Part shown: positions 16,943 through 25,492 of the stretch, in pieces
Layout: every line of letters starts with the position of its first letter
Numbering within the stretch: position 1 is the first letter of the stretch
The notes under the pieces: model-generated
The model's input: the letters and a program-made list of their open reading frames with translations, nothing else
Database searches by the model: none
What the model was told of the DNA's origin: nothing
Assembly (NCBI RefSeq): GCF_030295745.1
Contig: NZ_AP027291.1
Span: forward strand, 2,170,001 to 2,234,000
From: Mycolicibacterium sp. TUM20985
Lineage (GTDB): Bacteria > Actinomycetota > Actinomycetes > Mycobacteriales > Mycobacteriaceae
Reading direction: 5' to 3'
Length of the DNA stretch: 64,000 bases
Program-made: the position numbers and the translations under genes

Positions 16943-17943
16943 CAGATTTGCCAGTCCTGGGCGCCGTCGTTCTGGTCGTAGAGGCCGACGGAGTTCTTGA
17001 CGACGACGGGATCGCCACTGCCGAAGTTGTCGTAGAACCACTGGGCGTCGGCAGGGCTGAGGTTGGGGCAGCCGTGGCTGACGTTGCGCTTGCCCTGATC
17101 GGCCACCGACCATGGAGCGCCGTGGACGAAGATTCCGCTGTTGTCGATCCGAACGGCGTCCTGAACCTTCAATTTGTAGCCTTCCGGGCCGTCGATCGGT
17201 ACGCCGTAGGTGGAGGAGTCCATCACCAGGTCGGCGAACCTCTCCAGGACGTAGTAGGTCCCGTTAGGCGTTTCGTAACCCTTCTTCCCCAACGACACGG
17301 GGAAGGTCTTCTCCAGCTTGCCGTTTCGCATGACCTGCATCTGGTGTGTCTTGTCATCGATGGTCGCGACGAGTGCATCTCCGGTCCTGAAACTCGACTT
17401 CGTGCCGGCGGCGTCGATGGTGACGTTCGTGTTGGCTGGCCAGAAGTCAGTGGGTCGCCACCGGACTTGGCTGTCGCTCATCCAGTAGAACTTGCCTGGC
17501 ACCGGCGGTGTCGAGGACACGTGAATGGCCTGTTCGGCCATCGGCCGGTTGGCGATCGGGCGTTGGAAGTTGACGATGATCGGTTTGGCCACGCCCACCA
17601 TCGAGCCGTTGACCGGGTTGAACGACGGCGGCAAAAACGGCGGCTGCCCGGTGAACGGTGCCGGGTTTTGCCCAGCCGGCGTGCCCAAGGGCACGACTGC
17701 CGCGGGAGCTGCGAAGGGATCGGCGGGCGGCAAGGCCAGAGGTGGCGGCGGTATCCTGCCCGGACCGGGCAGGACTGCGGGACCAGGAAGCATCGGGGTC
17801 GGTGCGGCCAAATCGACTGGCACGTCCAGCAGTGCCGGATCGTCGACGACGGGGTCGGGGTCAGCTGACGCGGGTGTGCCGCCCATGAAGACTGCGGCCA
17901 CACCCATCGCGGCAGCTATTAGCGCCCGCATGAACCGCGGCAT
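16942..17943 (-). CDS. L,D-transpeptidase with secretion signal
   Basis: This 333-residue Ldt has a signal peptide ([19 protein letters not shown], cleavage near ASA), a Pro-rich spacer (residues ~45-100) and one Ig-like module ([20 protein letters not shown]). The YkuD catalytic domain ends VHGAPWS...[10 protein letters not shown], with catalytic Cys near residue 291. Most mycobacterial Ldts read SHGCxN with L or V; here it is P. Spacing to the upstream 34-residue peptide gene is 78 bp, and it overlaps the NlpC/P60 gene by one base. The operon therefore joins a cross-linking enzyme with a cutting enzyme. Confidence 0.93.
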   Translation of the reverse strand: MPRFMRALIAAAMGVAAVFMGGTPASADPDPVVDDPALLDVPVDLAAPTPMLPGPAVLPGPGRIPPPPLALPPADPFAAPAAVVPLGTPAGQNPAPFTGQPPFLPPSFNPVNGSMVGVAKPIIVNFQRPIANRPMAEQAIHVSSTPPVPGKFYWMSDSQVRWRPTDFWPANTNVTIDAAGTKSSFRTGDALVATIDDKTHQMQVMRNGKLEKTFPVSLGKKGYETPNGTYYVLERFADLVMDSSTYGVPIDGPEGYKLKVQDAVRIDNSGIFVHGAPWSVADQGKRNVSHGCPNLSPADAQWFYDNFGSGDPVVVKNSVGLYDQNDGAQDWQI

Positions 17944-18021
17944 CCTCGTGACCTCCAGTTGACGACATCGATCCGGATCGGGCGCATCGACCCAGACTCA
18001 CTGCCTACGAGTGGCTTTGTC

Positions 18022-18126
18022 CTACATCGGCGGCGGTGGCGGCATCGGCATCGCCATCGGCGGGCAGCAGCTCGTGGCAGCGGCGGCAGCCATCGCGTCA
18101 CAACACGCGCACATTGCTGGATCCAT
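18022..18126 (-). CDS. 34-residue Cys/Met/Pro-rich peptide
   Basis: This small open frame begins MDPAMCACCDAM and ends MAMPMPPPPPM. It holds 5 Cys (one CxCC and one CC) and 7 Met in 34 residues. GGAGGT lies 7 nt before the ATG, a better ribosome site than most annotated genes here, which supports translation. No signal peptide is visible, so the product is probably cytoplasmic. The composition suggests soft-metal (Cu(I)) binding, in the manner of MymT-like metallothioneins, but it shares no clear alignment with MymT. It is the first gene of a unit with the L,D-transpeptidase and the NlpC/P60 enzyme, 34 bp downstream of a BlaI-like site. Function is inferred from composition only. Confidence 0.7.
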   Translation of the reverse strand: MDPAMCACCDAMAAAAATSCCPPMAMPMPPPPPM

Positions 18127-18159
18127 GGTCGTGACCTCCGTTGCCGAACCGTGACCAAG

Positions 18160-18181
18160 AACCTACGCACTAAAGTAGTAC
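18160..18181. promoter_or_regulatory. Degenerate BlaI-type operator before peptide-Ldt operon
   Basis: Aligned without gaps to the perfect operator at 35467-35488, this 22-bp site matches at 14 positions, including CTACGCA on the left and GTAGTAC on the right. It lies 34 bp before the small peptide start, where a repressor would block transcription. Confidence 0.5.
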
Positions 18182-18263
18182 GTCGCAACACAGTAGATGC
18201 GATACCGGCAACGAGCCGCGCGGAGAACTGCTCTGCTAGGTCGCCTGTGCCGGCCCGCGCGTG

Positions 18264-18480
18264 TCAGGTCGTGGCAAGTCGGTAGCCGCTGCCCCGCACC
18301 GTGGTCACGTATCGGGGGCTGCTGGGTCATCACCGAGCTTGCGGCGCAGCCCACCGATGTGCGCCTCGACGAGCGCCCGACTGACCGGACGCGAGTCGCC
18401 CCACACCTCGGCCACCAGCTGCCGACGGGTCAGAACGACACCGGGCCGTGCCGCCAGCGCCGCACCTCGGAGCGACGTCA
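18264..18480 (-). pseudogene. C-terminal fragment of OmpR/PhoB response regulator
   Basis: The minus strand reads AARPGVVLTRRQLVAEVWGD, SRALVEAHIGGLRRKLGDDP, then after a frame change RYVTTVRGSGYRLATT and a stop. This is the winged-helix effector domain of a two-component regulator. The receiver domain is missing: the sequence turns abruptly into integrase on the opposite strand at about 18480, marking a recombination joint. Confidence 0.75.
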
Positions 18481-19416
18481 TACCTGCGGGAGCTGGCGGC
18501 GTCGGATTGCAGTCCACTCACAGTTCGAAGTTACGCGTTCGACCTGCTGCGGTGGGTCCGGTTCCTGCACGAGCGGCTGATTGGTTGGGAGCGAGCCGAG
18601 CGTGTCGACGTCCGCGCCTTCGTGGAGCATCTACGCGAAACGCCGAACCCGCAGCGTCTGCGCCGGCACCCGGACCGACCCCCTCCATTCGGTCAATGCG
18701 CTCACGGGTATGACCGAGCTGCCGGTGAAGTACGCAGCGCGGACCATCAACCATCAACTCTCGGTGTTGTTCGGCTTCTACGACCATGCCTGCGCCACCG
18801 ATCTTTGACCTTTGGTCAACCCAGTACCAGCGCAGCGCACCCGGGGTGGTGGACGTCCGCATGCGCACCACAATCCCATGCAGGACTTCGTCATTCACAA
18901 GCGTGCGAACTACCGGCAGAAGACGCGACCTGGACGCCGGCCGGTACACCATCACGGTGACCAGCAAGGGCAGCCGGGCGCGTGAGACGGTTCCGGCGTC
19001 GGTGGACTCCTTCGTGTGGTTGGCGCTGTACCTTGCCGATCAGCGGCCGTCGATGAGTCCCGGCGGTCCGCTGTTGTGGACGCGGCGATCCACGCCAGCA
19101 CCGCTGAGCTATCACGCGATGCGGGCGGTCCTACGACGGGCGAATGACGGCTTGGGGACCAACTGGTCCTGCACGATTTCCGTCACACCGCCGCCGCGCG
19201 GATGCTGGCCGATCCCGCGTTCGCGCTGGTCGACGTACAGACCGTACTGCGGCATACCAGCGTCACGACCACCCAGATCTACACCCAACCGCGGTTGGAA
19301 GACCTGGTCGGCAAGGTCCTGGAGCGCTACGCCCAATCGCCGGTACGGGGCCGACGATCGAGCCGAGCTACGACGCGGCCGCGGTTCGGGAGCTATTGGG
19401 GCTTCCGCCGAAGTGA
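18481..19416 (+). pseudogene. Decayed tyrosine recombinase/integrase
   Basis: Ordered pieces in shifting frames: a core-binding domain (YLRELAASDCSPLTVRSYAF, FVEHLRETPNP), then ARTINHQLSVLFGFYDHACA, NPMQDFVIHKRANYRQKT, SKGSRARETVPASVDSFVWL, and the catalytic end LHDFRHTAAARMLADPAFAL with TVLRHTSVTTTQIYTQP, closing PSYDAAAVRELLGLPP. The HxxR box and terminal Tyr region survive, but several frameshifts and a missing middle part destroy the gene. The type resembles the integrase trios of actinobacterial mobile elements. Confidence 0.78.
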
Positions 19417-19640
19417 CGATCGAGGACGAGGACCCCCGGCCTCAGGCACGTCGACAGGCGGCCGCGACCCGCGCGGCGGCCGCACCGCCAGTAGCGCTGT
19501 TGTCACGGCCCGACTCCCCTCACCAGGCAGCGATCCCGCCGGACGATCGGTTCGGCCGGACCGGCAAATTGCGAATTCACTCGATCTTGTTCGCCATCCG
19601 CGGCTTCTACCGCGATCTGGCCCGCGCAAGAACGAAACCT
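19417..19640 (+). pseudogene. Fragment of a second integrase
   Basis: After the first integrase a frame contains DDRFGRTGKLRIHSILFAIR and GFYRDLARA, a pattern I associate with the N-terminal half of another tyrosine recombinase in the same kind of integrase cluster. The rest is absent and is replaced by DNA-ligase sequence at about 19660. Confidence 0.45.
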
Positions 19641-19663
19641 CCCGCTGGAATGCGGGCAAGGAT

Positions 19664-19852
19664 CTCTCGTTCGTGCCGTTGCGACCCGAGCGGGTAGTCG
19701 AGGTTCGCGACGACCACATGGAAGGCGAGCGTTTCCGTCACACCGCCCAATTCAATCGCTGGCGCGTCGACCGCGACCCGTTCTCATTCACCACCCAGCT
19801 CGAACAACCGCTCAGCTTTGAATTGAGCAACATCATCCCCGGCCTCATGTGA
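19664..19852 (+). pseudogene. Second C-terminal scrap of ATP-dependent DNA ligase
   Basis: The frame ends LSFVPLRPERVVEVRDDHME, FRHTAQFNRWRVDRDPFSF and QLEQPLSFELSNIIPGLM before TGA. It is the same C-terminal ligase segment as at 15612-15776, but on the opposite strand and clearly diverged, so it is not a recent copy. Its upstream part is replaced by integrase sequence. Confidence 0.7.
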
Positions 19853-19998
19853 ACTGAAAACTGATGCGCTTTAAGCGGCTTCGTGCACCGCAGGGGGCCT
19901 GACTTGGCCACTAGAAATGTCACGCCGGCCGTGCAGTATGAGGTTGTTTGCCCCTCATTTCGTTCCAATTGCCTCGACGCAAGAATCTCCGCCAATTG

Positions 19999-20022
19999 TT
20001 GACCGACTCAGTCAGTTATAAT
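19999..20022 (+). promoter_or_regulatory. Probable TetR promoter-operator
   Basis: TTGACC and TATAAT occur 12 bp apart, with an imperfect palindrome TGACCGACT-C-AGTCAGTTA spanning them, 11 bp before the TetR start at 20034. The hexamer spacing is short for a standard promoter; the palindrome suggests autoregulation. Confidence 0.45.
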
Positions 20023-20033
20023 AACGTGGCGTC

Positions 20034-20777
20034 ATGCCGCGCGTCATACCTCCAGACCGCTTCCCTGCTGTCGTTGCCGCTGCGGCGCGGGTCTTCGTCA
20101 CGCACGGATATCAGCGCACACAGATGCAGGACGTGGCCGATGCGCTCGGTCTGGCCAAGGGCACGCTGTACGGCTACGCACAGGGGAAGGCTGCATTGTT
20201 CGCAGCGGCGGTGCGCTATGCCGACGGCTACGAGCCGATGCCCGGTCCGACGGACTTGCCGATACCGGCGCCGGGGGACGGCGAACTCGCCGCCCTCGTC
20301 GCCGGACGGCTAACGGCCGAAGTCGCCGAGACTTCGCTGGCGCGAACGCTTCTCGACCCGTTACCGGCCGGGGCCACACCGGCGGAGTGCCGCGCTGAGC
20401 TCGCCGGAATAGTCATCGACCTGTACACCCGGCTCGCCCGGCACCGCATCGCGATCAAACTCATCGACCGCTGCGCCCCCGAGCTGCCCGACTTGGCCGA
20501 GGTGTGGTTCGGGGCGGGTCGCGACGCGCAGATCAGCGGCATCGAGGCATACCTCGGTCGCGGCGTGCGAGCCGACACCATGAACTTGCCCGGGCCGGTG
20601 CCGGTGGTCGCCCGAACGATCGTGGAGCTGTGCGCGCTGTGGGCGGTGCACTTCCACTTCGACCCGGCACCCGGCCAACATTCGACCGCCCGACCCGGAG
20701 TGATCGACGACGCTGCAGTCGCCGCGACTCTCGCCGAACTGGTCGTGCGGGCCACCACGCCACCTTCCACCAACTGA
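20034..20777 (+). CDS. TetR-family transcriptional regulator
   Basis: The 247-residue regulator has an N-terminal helix-turn-helix (AARVFVTHGYQRTQMQDVAD, LGLAKGTLYGYAQGKAALF) and a C-terminal effector domain of unknown ligand. The ATG at 20034 follows a palindrome that probably binds the protein itself. It heads a same-strand series: methyltransferase (14 bp after its stop), DUF2182 and DUF1326, so these are likely its targets. Confidence 0.92.
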   Translation: MPRVIPPDRFPAVVAAAARVFVTHGYQRTQMQDVADALGLAKGTLYGYAQGKAALFAAAVRYADGYEPMPGPTDLPIPAPGDGELAALVAGRLTAEVAETSLARTLLDPLPAGATPAECRAELAGIVIDLYTRLARHRIAIKLIDRCAPELPDLAEVWFGAGRDAQISGIEAYLGRGVRADTMNLPGPVPVVARTIVELCALWAVHFHFDPAPGQHSTARPGVIDDAAVAATLAELVVRATTPPSTN

Positions 20778-20791
20778 CCGGAGGTCAAATC

Positions 20792-21448
20792 ATGCTGAGC
20801 CGCTCCTGCCCAATCCCCGCAGAACGCAAGCCGTCCTGGTCCGCCCGGTACCTGTCACGCCAGGCCGCCCAGCCCAGCGGGGCATTCGGTTGGCTACTCG
20901 GCCGGATCTGGCTCGCCGAGACCGCCGAGGTCAACGACGTGGCTCTCGAACTGCTTGCGCCGGCGCACGGCGAGCGCGTCTGCGAAATCGGGTTCGGTCC
21001 CGGCCGAACCCTGACACAGCTCGCCGCGGCCGGCGCCGACGTCGTCGGAGTCGAGGTTTCGGGACAGATGTTGGCTGTTGCCGGGCGCCGCAACGCCGAC
21101 CCGATTGCCGCAGGCAATATGTCGCTACATTGCGGGGACGGCACGACCCTGCCGTTACCCGACGACAGCCTCGACGCCGTTCTGAGTGTGCACAACGTGT
21201 ACTTCTGGCCACACCCCGGTGCCACCCTCGCCGACATAGCCCGGACTCTGCGCACCGGCGGCCGGCTCGTCCTCACCTCACTGGCCGACGACCACCCACT
21301 ACCCGAACGTTTCGACCCGACCATCTACCGGGTGCCCACTATCGCCGACACCACTTCATGGCTGCACTCGGCGGGCTTCGTCGACGTCGGTATCCACCGC
21401 AGGCCACACATCCCCACGACGGTGTGGTTCACCGCAACGGCGACCTGA
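20792..21448 (+). CDS. Class I SAM-dependent methyltransferase
   Basis: This 218-residue enzyme has motif I VCEIGFGPGRTLTQLAAAG, the acidic post-I VVGVEVSGQML, and DGTTLPLPDDSLDAVLSVHN (Methyltransf_11 type). ACCGGAGGTC lies before the ATG at 20792. The substrate is unknown. It is transcribed with the TetR gene upstream and the DUF2182 gene 53 bp downstream. Confidence 0.88.
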   Translation: MLSRSCPIPAERKPSWSARYLSRQAAQPSGAFGWLLGRIWLAETAEVNDVALELLAPAHGERVCEIGFGPGRTLTQLAAAGADVVGVEVSGQMLAVAGRRNADPIAAGNMSLHCGDGTTLPLPDDSLDAVLSVHNVYFWPHPGATLADIARTLRTGGRLVLTSLADDHPLPERFDPTIYRVPTIADTTSWLHSAGFVDVGIHRRPHIPTTVWFTATAT

Positions 21449-21501
21449 CCGCTGGTTGCCCGCATCGTGAGCGTGTGCGAGGCTCGAGCGGGAAGGCGCC
21501 A

Positions 21502-22287
21502 ATGACATCGAGTGACACGGGAATCCGGGTTGCGAAGCAGCCCGGCGGTGACCGCCTCGCGGTCCGAGTCGTCGTGCCCGCCATCCTGATCGCGATTGCC
21601 GGCGTCGGATGGTGGTGGTCGGCGCGGGTGGCCGCAGGGATGGCCGACGGCGGGATGGACGACATGGCCGCCATGCCAATGTCGCTGGGCGCGTTCGTCA
21701 TAGCGTGGGCCGCGATGATGGCCGCAATGATGCTTCCGGCCATCCTGCCGGTCGTCAAGCTGTATGCCCGCGCAGCGGCCCGCCGCACCGTCGCGCCGCT
21801 ACCGTTCTTCGTTGGCGGCTACCTGGCGCTGTGGACGGTGCTGGCAGTGCCGGCCTACTTCGCGTGGCGCCCGCTGGAGATGGCGGTGGCCGGCGGACGT
21901 CCCTGGGCCGGGCGGGTCGCGGGCATCACCCTGATCGTGGCGGCGCTGTGGCAGGTCAGCCCACTGAAATCAGCCTGTCTACGGCATTGTCGGTCGCCGG
22001 TCGGATTCTTCCTGCGCTACAGCGGACGGCTGCACAGACCCGCTGGCGCGGTGCGGATGGGTGTCGTTCACGGCGCGTTCTGCATCGGTTGCTGCTGGGC
22101 ATTGTTCGCCGTTCTCATCGCCACCGTCAGCATGAGCGTGCTGTGGCTGGTCGTCTTCACCGTGTTGATCATCGTCGAGAAGAACTACAAGCACGGCGAG
22201 CGCGTCGCTCTCGCCGCCGCACCGGTCCTCGCCGCCCTCGGCGTGGCACTCCTGATCTCTCCATCCTTACTGCACACCATCGCCTAG
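21502..22287 (+). CDS. DUF2182 predicted metal-binding membrane protein
   Basis: This 261-residue protein has about seven hydrophobic segments and the family signatures MAAMPMSLGAFVIAWAAMMA and AAMMLPAILPVVKLYAR, the loop SPLKSACLRHCRSP, and HGAFCIGCCWALFAVL. DUF2182 proteins are described as metal-binding membrane proteins of unknown role. They commonly pair with DUF1326, as here with an 8-bp gap. Met and Cys clusters inside helices hint at a transition metal, but this is inference. Confidence 0.9.
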   Translation: MTSSDTGIRVAKQPGGDRLAVRVVVPAILIAIAGVGWWWSARVAAGMADGGMDDMAAMPMSLGAFVIAWAAMMAAMMLPAILPVVKLYARAAARRTVAPLPFFVGGYLALWTVLAVPAYFAWRPLEMAVAGGRPWAGRVAGITLIVAALWQVSPLKSACLRHCRSPVGFFLRYSGRLHRPAGAVRMGVVHGAFCIGCCWALFAVLIATVSMSVLWLVVFTVLIIVEKNYKHGERVALAAAPVLAALGVALLISPSLLHTIA

Positions 22288-22295
22288 GAGGGCAC

Positions 22296-22928
22296 ATGTC
22301 AGTCACCGAAACGATCACCAGCTGGCGTCTCAAGGGCATCGGCTACGAGTTCTGCAACTGCCAGGCGGGCTGCACCTGTAACTTCAACGGATTCCCGACC
22401 TCGCCGGACGGCAGCTGCAAAGCTGCGGTCGTCAGCCAGATCACCGAGGGCAGCTGCGGTGACGTCGACTTGTCCGGTGTGACGGCACTGGCGATCATCG
22501 ACTGGCCCAAGGCAATTCAAGACGGCCACGGCAGAGCGGTCTTCGTCGTCCCGCCGGAGGTCGGCGACGACCAGGTCGACGCGCTGGCCCAGATTTACAC
22601 CGGTCGGCTGGGCGGCATGCCCTGGGCAATACTGGGGACGACCTTCGAGGTCGCCGGCATGGTGCGCGCCGAAATCGAGCTCGACGACGACGGCATGCAC
22701 AGCGGCTTCCGCGTGCCGGGGGTGGGGCAGGCGAAGGGCACCACGCTCAAGAATCCGGTGACCGGTGAGGATCATCTCGTCTCGATCGTGCTCGACACCG
22801 GCTTCATCTGGAAGCAGGGTGACTGCGGGCAAGGCAGCTTCGACGTCGAGGCGGCGGGGCTGCATCTGGCATTTCAGGACACCAACTGGATCCGCTACGA
22901 GTTCGACTGGACCAACGCCGAGTCGTGA
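22296..22928 (+). CDS. DUF1326 domain protein
   Basis: The 210-residue protein opens with WRLKGIGYEFCNCQAGCTC and NFNGFPTSPDGSCKAAV, a Cys-rich start typical of DUF1326. There is no signal peptide or membrane helix, so it is probably soluble. GGAGGG precedes the ATG. Pairing with DUF2182 suggests a shared process, possibly metal handling. Function is not established. Confidence 0.9.
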   Translation: MSVTETITSWRLKGIGYEFCNCQAGCTCNFNGFPTSPDGSCKAAVVSQITEGSCGDVDLSGVTALAIIDWPKAIQDGHGRAVFVVPPEVGDDQVDALAQIYTGRLGGMPWAILGTTFEVAGMVRAEIELDDDGMHSGFRVPGVGQAKGTTLKNPVTGEDHLVSIVLDTGFIWKQGDCGQGSFDVEAAGLHLAFQDTNWIRYEFDWTNAES

Positions 22929-22952
22929 TCACAGCGTCACCGTTGTGAAGAC

Positions 22953-24224
22953 TTACCCTTTGGTCGATGTGGGAGCGGGTGCGGAGCGTTGGCCAAGGGC
23001 GAGGGCGGGAATGATCGCGAGTGAGACAGCGGCCCCGGCCAGGGCCAGAGCGGGGTAGCTGGCAGTCGCGACGACCACTCCCGACGCCAGGCCGCCGCCC
23101 GCACCTGCGACGGCGATGCACACGTCTACTGCGCCTTGAGTTGTGGCACGGGTAGCCAGCGGTGTCGAGTCGGTGATGATCGTCGTTCCGGCGATGAGTC
23201 CCATACTCCAGCCCAGCCCGAGCAGTCCCAGTGCAAGGGCCAGAATGAACACGGAATCGACGGGTGCGAACGCTGCGGTCACCCCCGCTGAGAGGAGCAC
23301 GATCGCTGCGGCGGCCGCAACGGGGTAGGCCCCGACGCGGTCCACCAGCAGCCCCGACAGCGGCGAGGGCAGGAACATCGCTGCCACGTGCACGGAGATG
23401 ACGAGACCGGCGGCGGCCACGTCGTGGCCGTGCTGTTGCATGTGGATCGGTGTCATGGTCATGATCGCCACCATCACCAACTGCGTCAGCACCATGATCG
23501 TTGCGCCCACGCCGATCGAACGGTGCCAACCAAGGTTCAATCCCCGGACTCGTTGTGGCTCAGCGGTGTCGGATGTGGCGCACTCTGCCGCGCCGTCCGC
23601 CAATTCCTTGGCGAGTAGCAGCGGGTCGGGCCGCAGCATGCGCCACAGCACAACGCCGGCTGCGGCGTAGGCGACGGCAGCGAGCAGGAACGGTCCGGCG
23701 AGGCGTGGAATCCCGACGGTACCGGCCAGACCACCGAGGACCGAGACGAGGTTGGGGCCGACGACCGCGCCGACGGTGGTGGCCACCAGGACCGTGCTGA
23801 CCGCCCGCCCGCGATGCGCCTCGTCGGCGAGATCGGCTCCGGCGTAACGTGCTTGGAGGTTGGTGGCCGTTCCCGCCCCGTAGACGAACAGAGCCACGAA
23901 GAGCAGCGGGACGTTGTCCAGGGTGGCAGCGGCGACGACCCCGAGGCTCCCGGCAGCGCCGGTGCCGTAGCCGACGGCGAGTCCGTTGCGTCGGCCGAAC
24001 CGCTCGGAGAGTCGGCCCACGATGGCTGCTGCCGCGGCGGAGCCGATGGTGAACAGTGCGGCGGGAACTCCCGCGAGACTCGTCTGCCCGAGCATGTCCT
24101 GCGCGAGAAGCGCACCGACGGTGACGCCGGCGGCCAAGCCTGCGCCGCTAGATATTTGGGCGGCGAACAGGACTTGCAACACCCGACGTTGGGTGGCCGC
24201 AATGGTGGGTTCACGCGTCGTCAT
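22953..24224 (-). CDS. MFS transporter
   Basis: This 423-residue major facilitator has twelve predicted helices. The A-type loop reads GRLSERFGRRNGLAVGYGTG between helices 2 and 3, with the internal repeat SPLSGLLVDRVGAYPVAAA in the second half. It resembles drug or small-metabolite exporters; the substrate is not readable. Its ATG overlaps the stop of the upstream MFS gene by 4 bp (ATGA). It is the last gene of the rhodanese - small protein - MFS - MFS unit. Confidence 0.92.
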   Translation of the reverse strand: MTTREPTIAATQRRVLQVLFAAQISSGAGLAAGVTVGALLAQDMLGQTSLAGVPAALFTIGSAAAAAIVGRLSERFGRRNGLAVGYGTGAAGSLGVVAAATLDNVPLLFVALFVYGAGTATNLQARYAGADLADEAHRGRAVSTVLVATTVGAVVGPNLVSVLGGLAGTVGIPRLAGPFLLAAVAYAAAGVVLWRMLRPDPLLLAKELADGAAECATSDTAEPQRVRGLNLGWHRSIGVGATIMVLTQLVMVAIMTMTPIHMQQHGHDVAAAGLVISVHVAAMFLPSPLSGLLVDRVGAYPVAAAAAIVLLSAGVTAAFAPVDSVFILALALGLLGLGWSMGLIAGTTIITDSTPLATRATTQGAVDVCIAVAGAGGGLASGVVVATASYPALALAGAAVSLAIIPALALGQRSAPAPTSTKG

Positions 24225-25492
24225 TTGCGATCAATCGGAGATCGGGGATGGGTTTCGTCCATGCGCACCGCGACGATGAGTCCGGAGAGCACCGTGATGG
24301 CGGCGGCAGCCCAGACGGCGGCGCGCAGTCCCCAGATGTCGGCGGTGACGCCGCCGATGACCGCGCCGGCCGCGTAGCCGCTGTCGCGCCACAAGCGGTA
24401 CACGCCGACCGCGCGCGCACGCCACAGCGGGTGGCCGACATCGCCGATCGCGGCGAGCAGGGTGGGATACACCATGGCGGTCCCGGCGCCCAGCAGTGCG
24501 GATGCCATGATCCACCAGGTGAAGGTGTCGCCAACGGCGATCAGTGCCAGCGCGGCGGCTTGGGTGAGCATGCCTGCGGTGATGAAGTGCTTGCGACCCC
24601 ACCGGTCCGACAGTGCTCCGCTGGCGATCTGGCCAAGACCCCAGACTGCCGGGTAGACGGCGATCAGGATGGCGATGCGGTCGATGGACATGCCGGTGGT
24701 GGCGAACAGGAGGGGAAAAAGACCCCAGGACAGGCCGAAGTTGAGGTTGTTGACCAGACCGGCCTGGCTCGCCGAGGACAGGGCCGGTTCGGTGAGGCTG
24801 GTGCGGATGAAGATGTCGCGGTTGGTCAGGCCCGCGGCGGTGTCGCGTTCGGAGCGGGTCGCGTCTTGTTGGGCGGCTTCCAGGCGGGCGAATCCGCGGG
24901 TTTCTCGCACGAAGGCAGCCGAGATGCCCAGGCCGATGACGGCATAGGAGAGGCCGAGCAGAAAGGGCGCGGGCCGGAGGCCGTAGTTCTGCGCAAGGTA
25001 TCCGGCGAGCACGGCGGTGACGGCGACTGCACCGTAGCCGGCGGCTTCGTTGAAGCCCATGGCCAGGCCGCGTCGCCGCGGTCCGACGAGGTCGATCTTC
25101 ATGATGACGGTGGTCGACCAGGTCAAGCCCTGGTTGATGCCGAGGAGCACGTTGGCGGCTATCACCCATCCCCACGACGGCGCCCAGATCAGCATCAGGG
25201 GGACCGGCAGGGCCATCAGCCAGCCGGCCACGAGGACTGGTTTGCGCCCGTAGCGGTCAGACCAGGTGCCGGCGAAGTAGTTGGTGGCGGCCTTGGTGAT
25301 GCCGAAGGCGAGCACGTAAGTCAACAGGAAGGTGTATCCCGTGAGCCCGAACTCTTGCTCGGCGAGCAGTGGCAGCACAGTCTGTTCCTGGCCGACCATG
25401 CCGCCGACGAGGGCGTTGACGGCGACCAGCAGGCCGAACTGAGCGAGGTTTACCCGCAGCCCTAGCCGGGGTTCGCGGTGCGTTGCGCTCAT
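24221..25492 (-). CDS. MFS transporter
   Basis: This 423-residue twelve-helix transporter has the signature GTWSDRYGRKPVLVAGWLMA and a second copy SGALSDRWGRKHFITAGML, plus GINQGLTWSTTVIMKIDLVG. The start at 25492 (MSATHREP) is used because it forms an ATGA with the stop of the 53-residue gene upstream; longer in-frame starts would overlap that gene. Membership in a persulfide dioxygenase/rhodanese operon suggests a sulfur-containing or thiol-related substrate, but that is inference. Confidence 0.92.
   Translation of the reverse strand: MSATHREPRLGLRVNLAQFGLLVAVNALVGGMVGQEQTVLPLLAEQEFGLTGYTFLLTYVLAFGITKAATNYFAGTWSDRYGRKPVLVAGWLMALPVPLMLIWAPSWGWVIAANVLLGINQGLTWSTTVIMKIDLVGPRRRGLAMGFNEAAGYGAVAVTAVLAGYLAQNYGLRPAPFLLGLSYAVIGLGISAAFVRETRGFARLEAAQQDATRSERDTAAGLTNRDIFIRTSLTEPALSSASQAGLVNNLNFGLSWGLFPLLFATTGMSIDRIAILIAVYPAVWGLGQIASGALSDRWGRKHFITAGMLTQAAALALIAVGDTFTWWIMASALLGAGTAMVYPTLLAAIGDVGHPLWRARAVGVYRLWRDSGYAAGAVIGGVTADIWGLRAAVWAAAAITVLSGLIVAVRMDETHPRSPIDRK

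Noticed and set aside
24248..25465. 405-codon plus-strand open frame
   Set aside because: Lies entirely opposite a clear MFS transporter; composition is that of a high-GC shadow.
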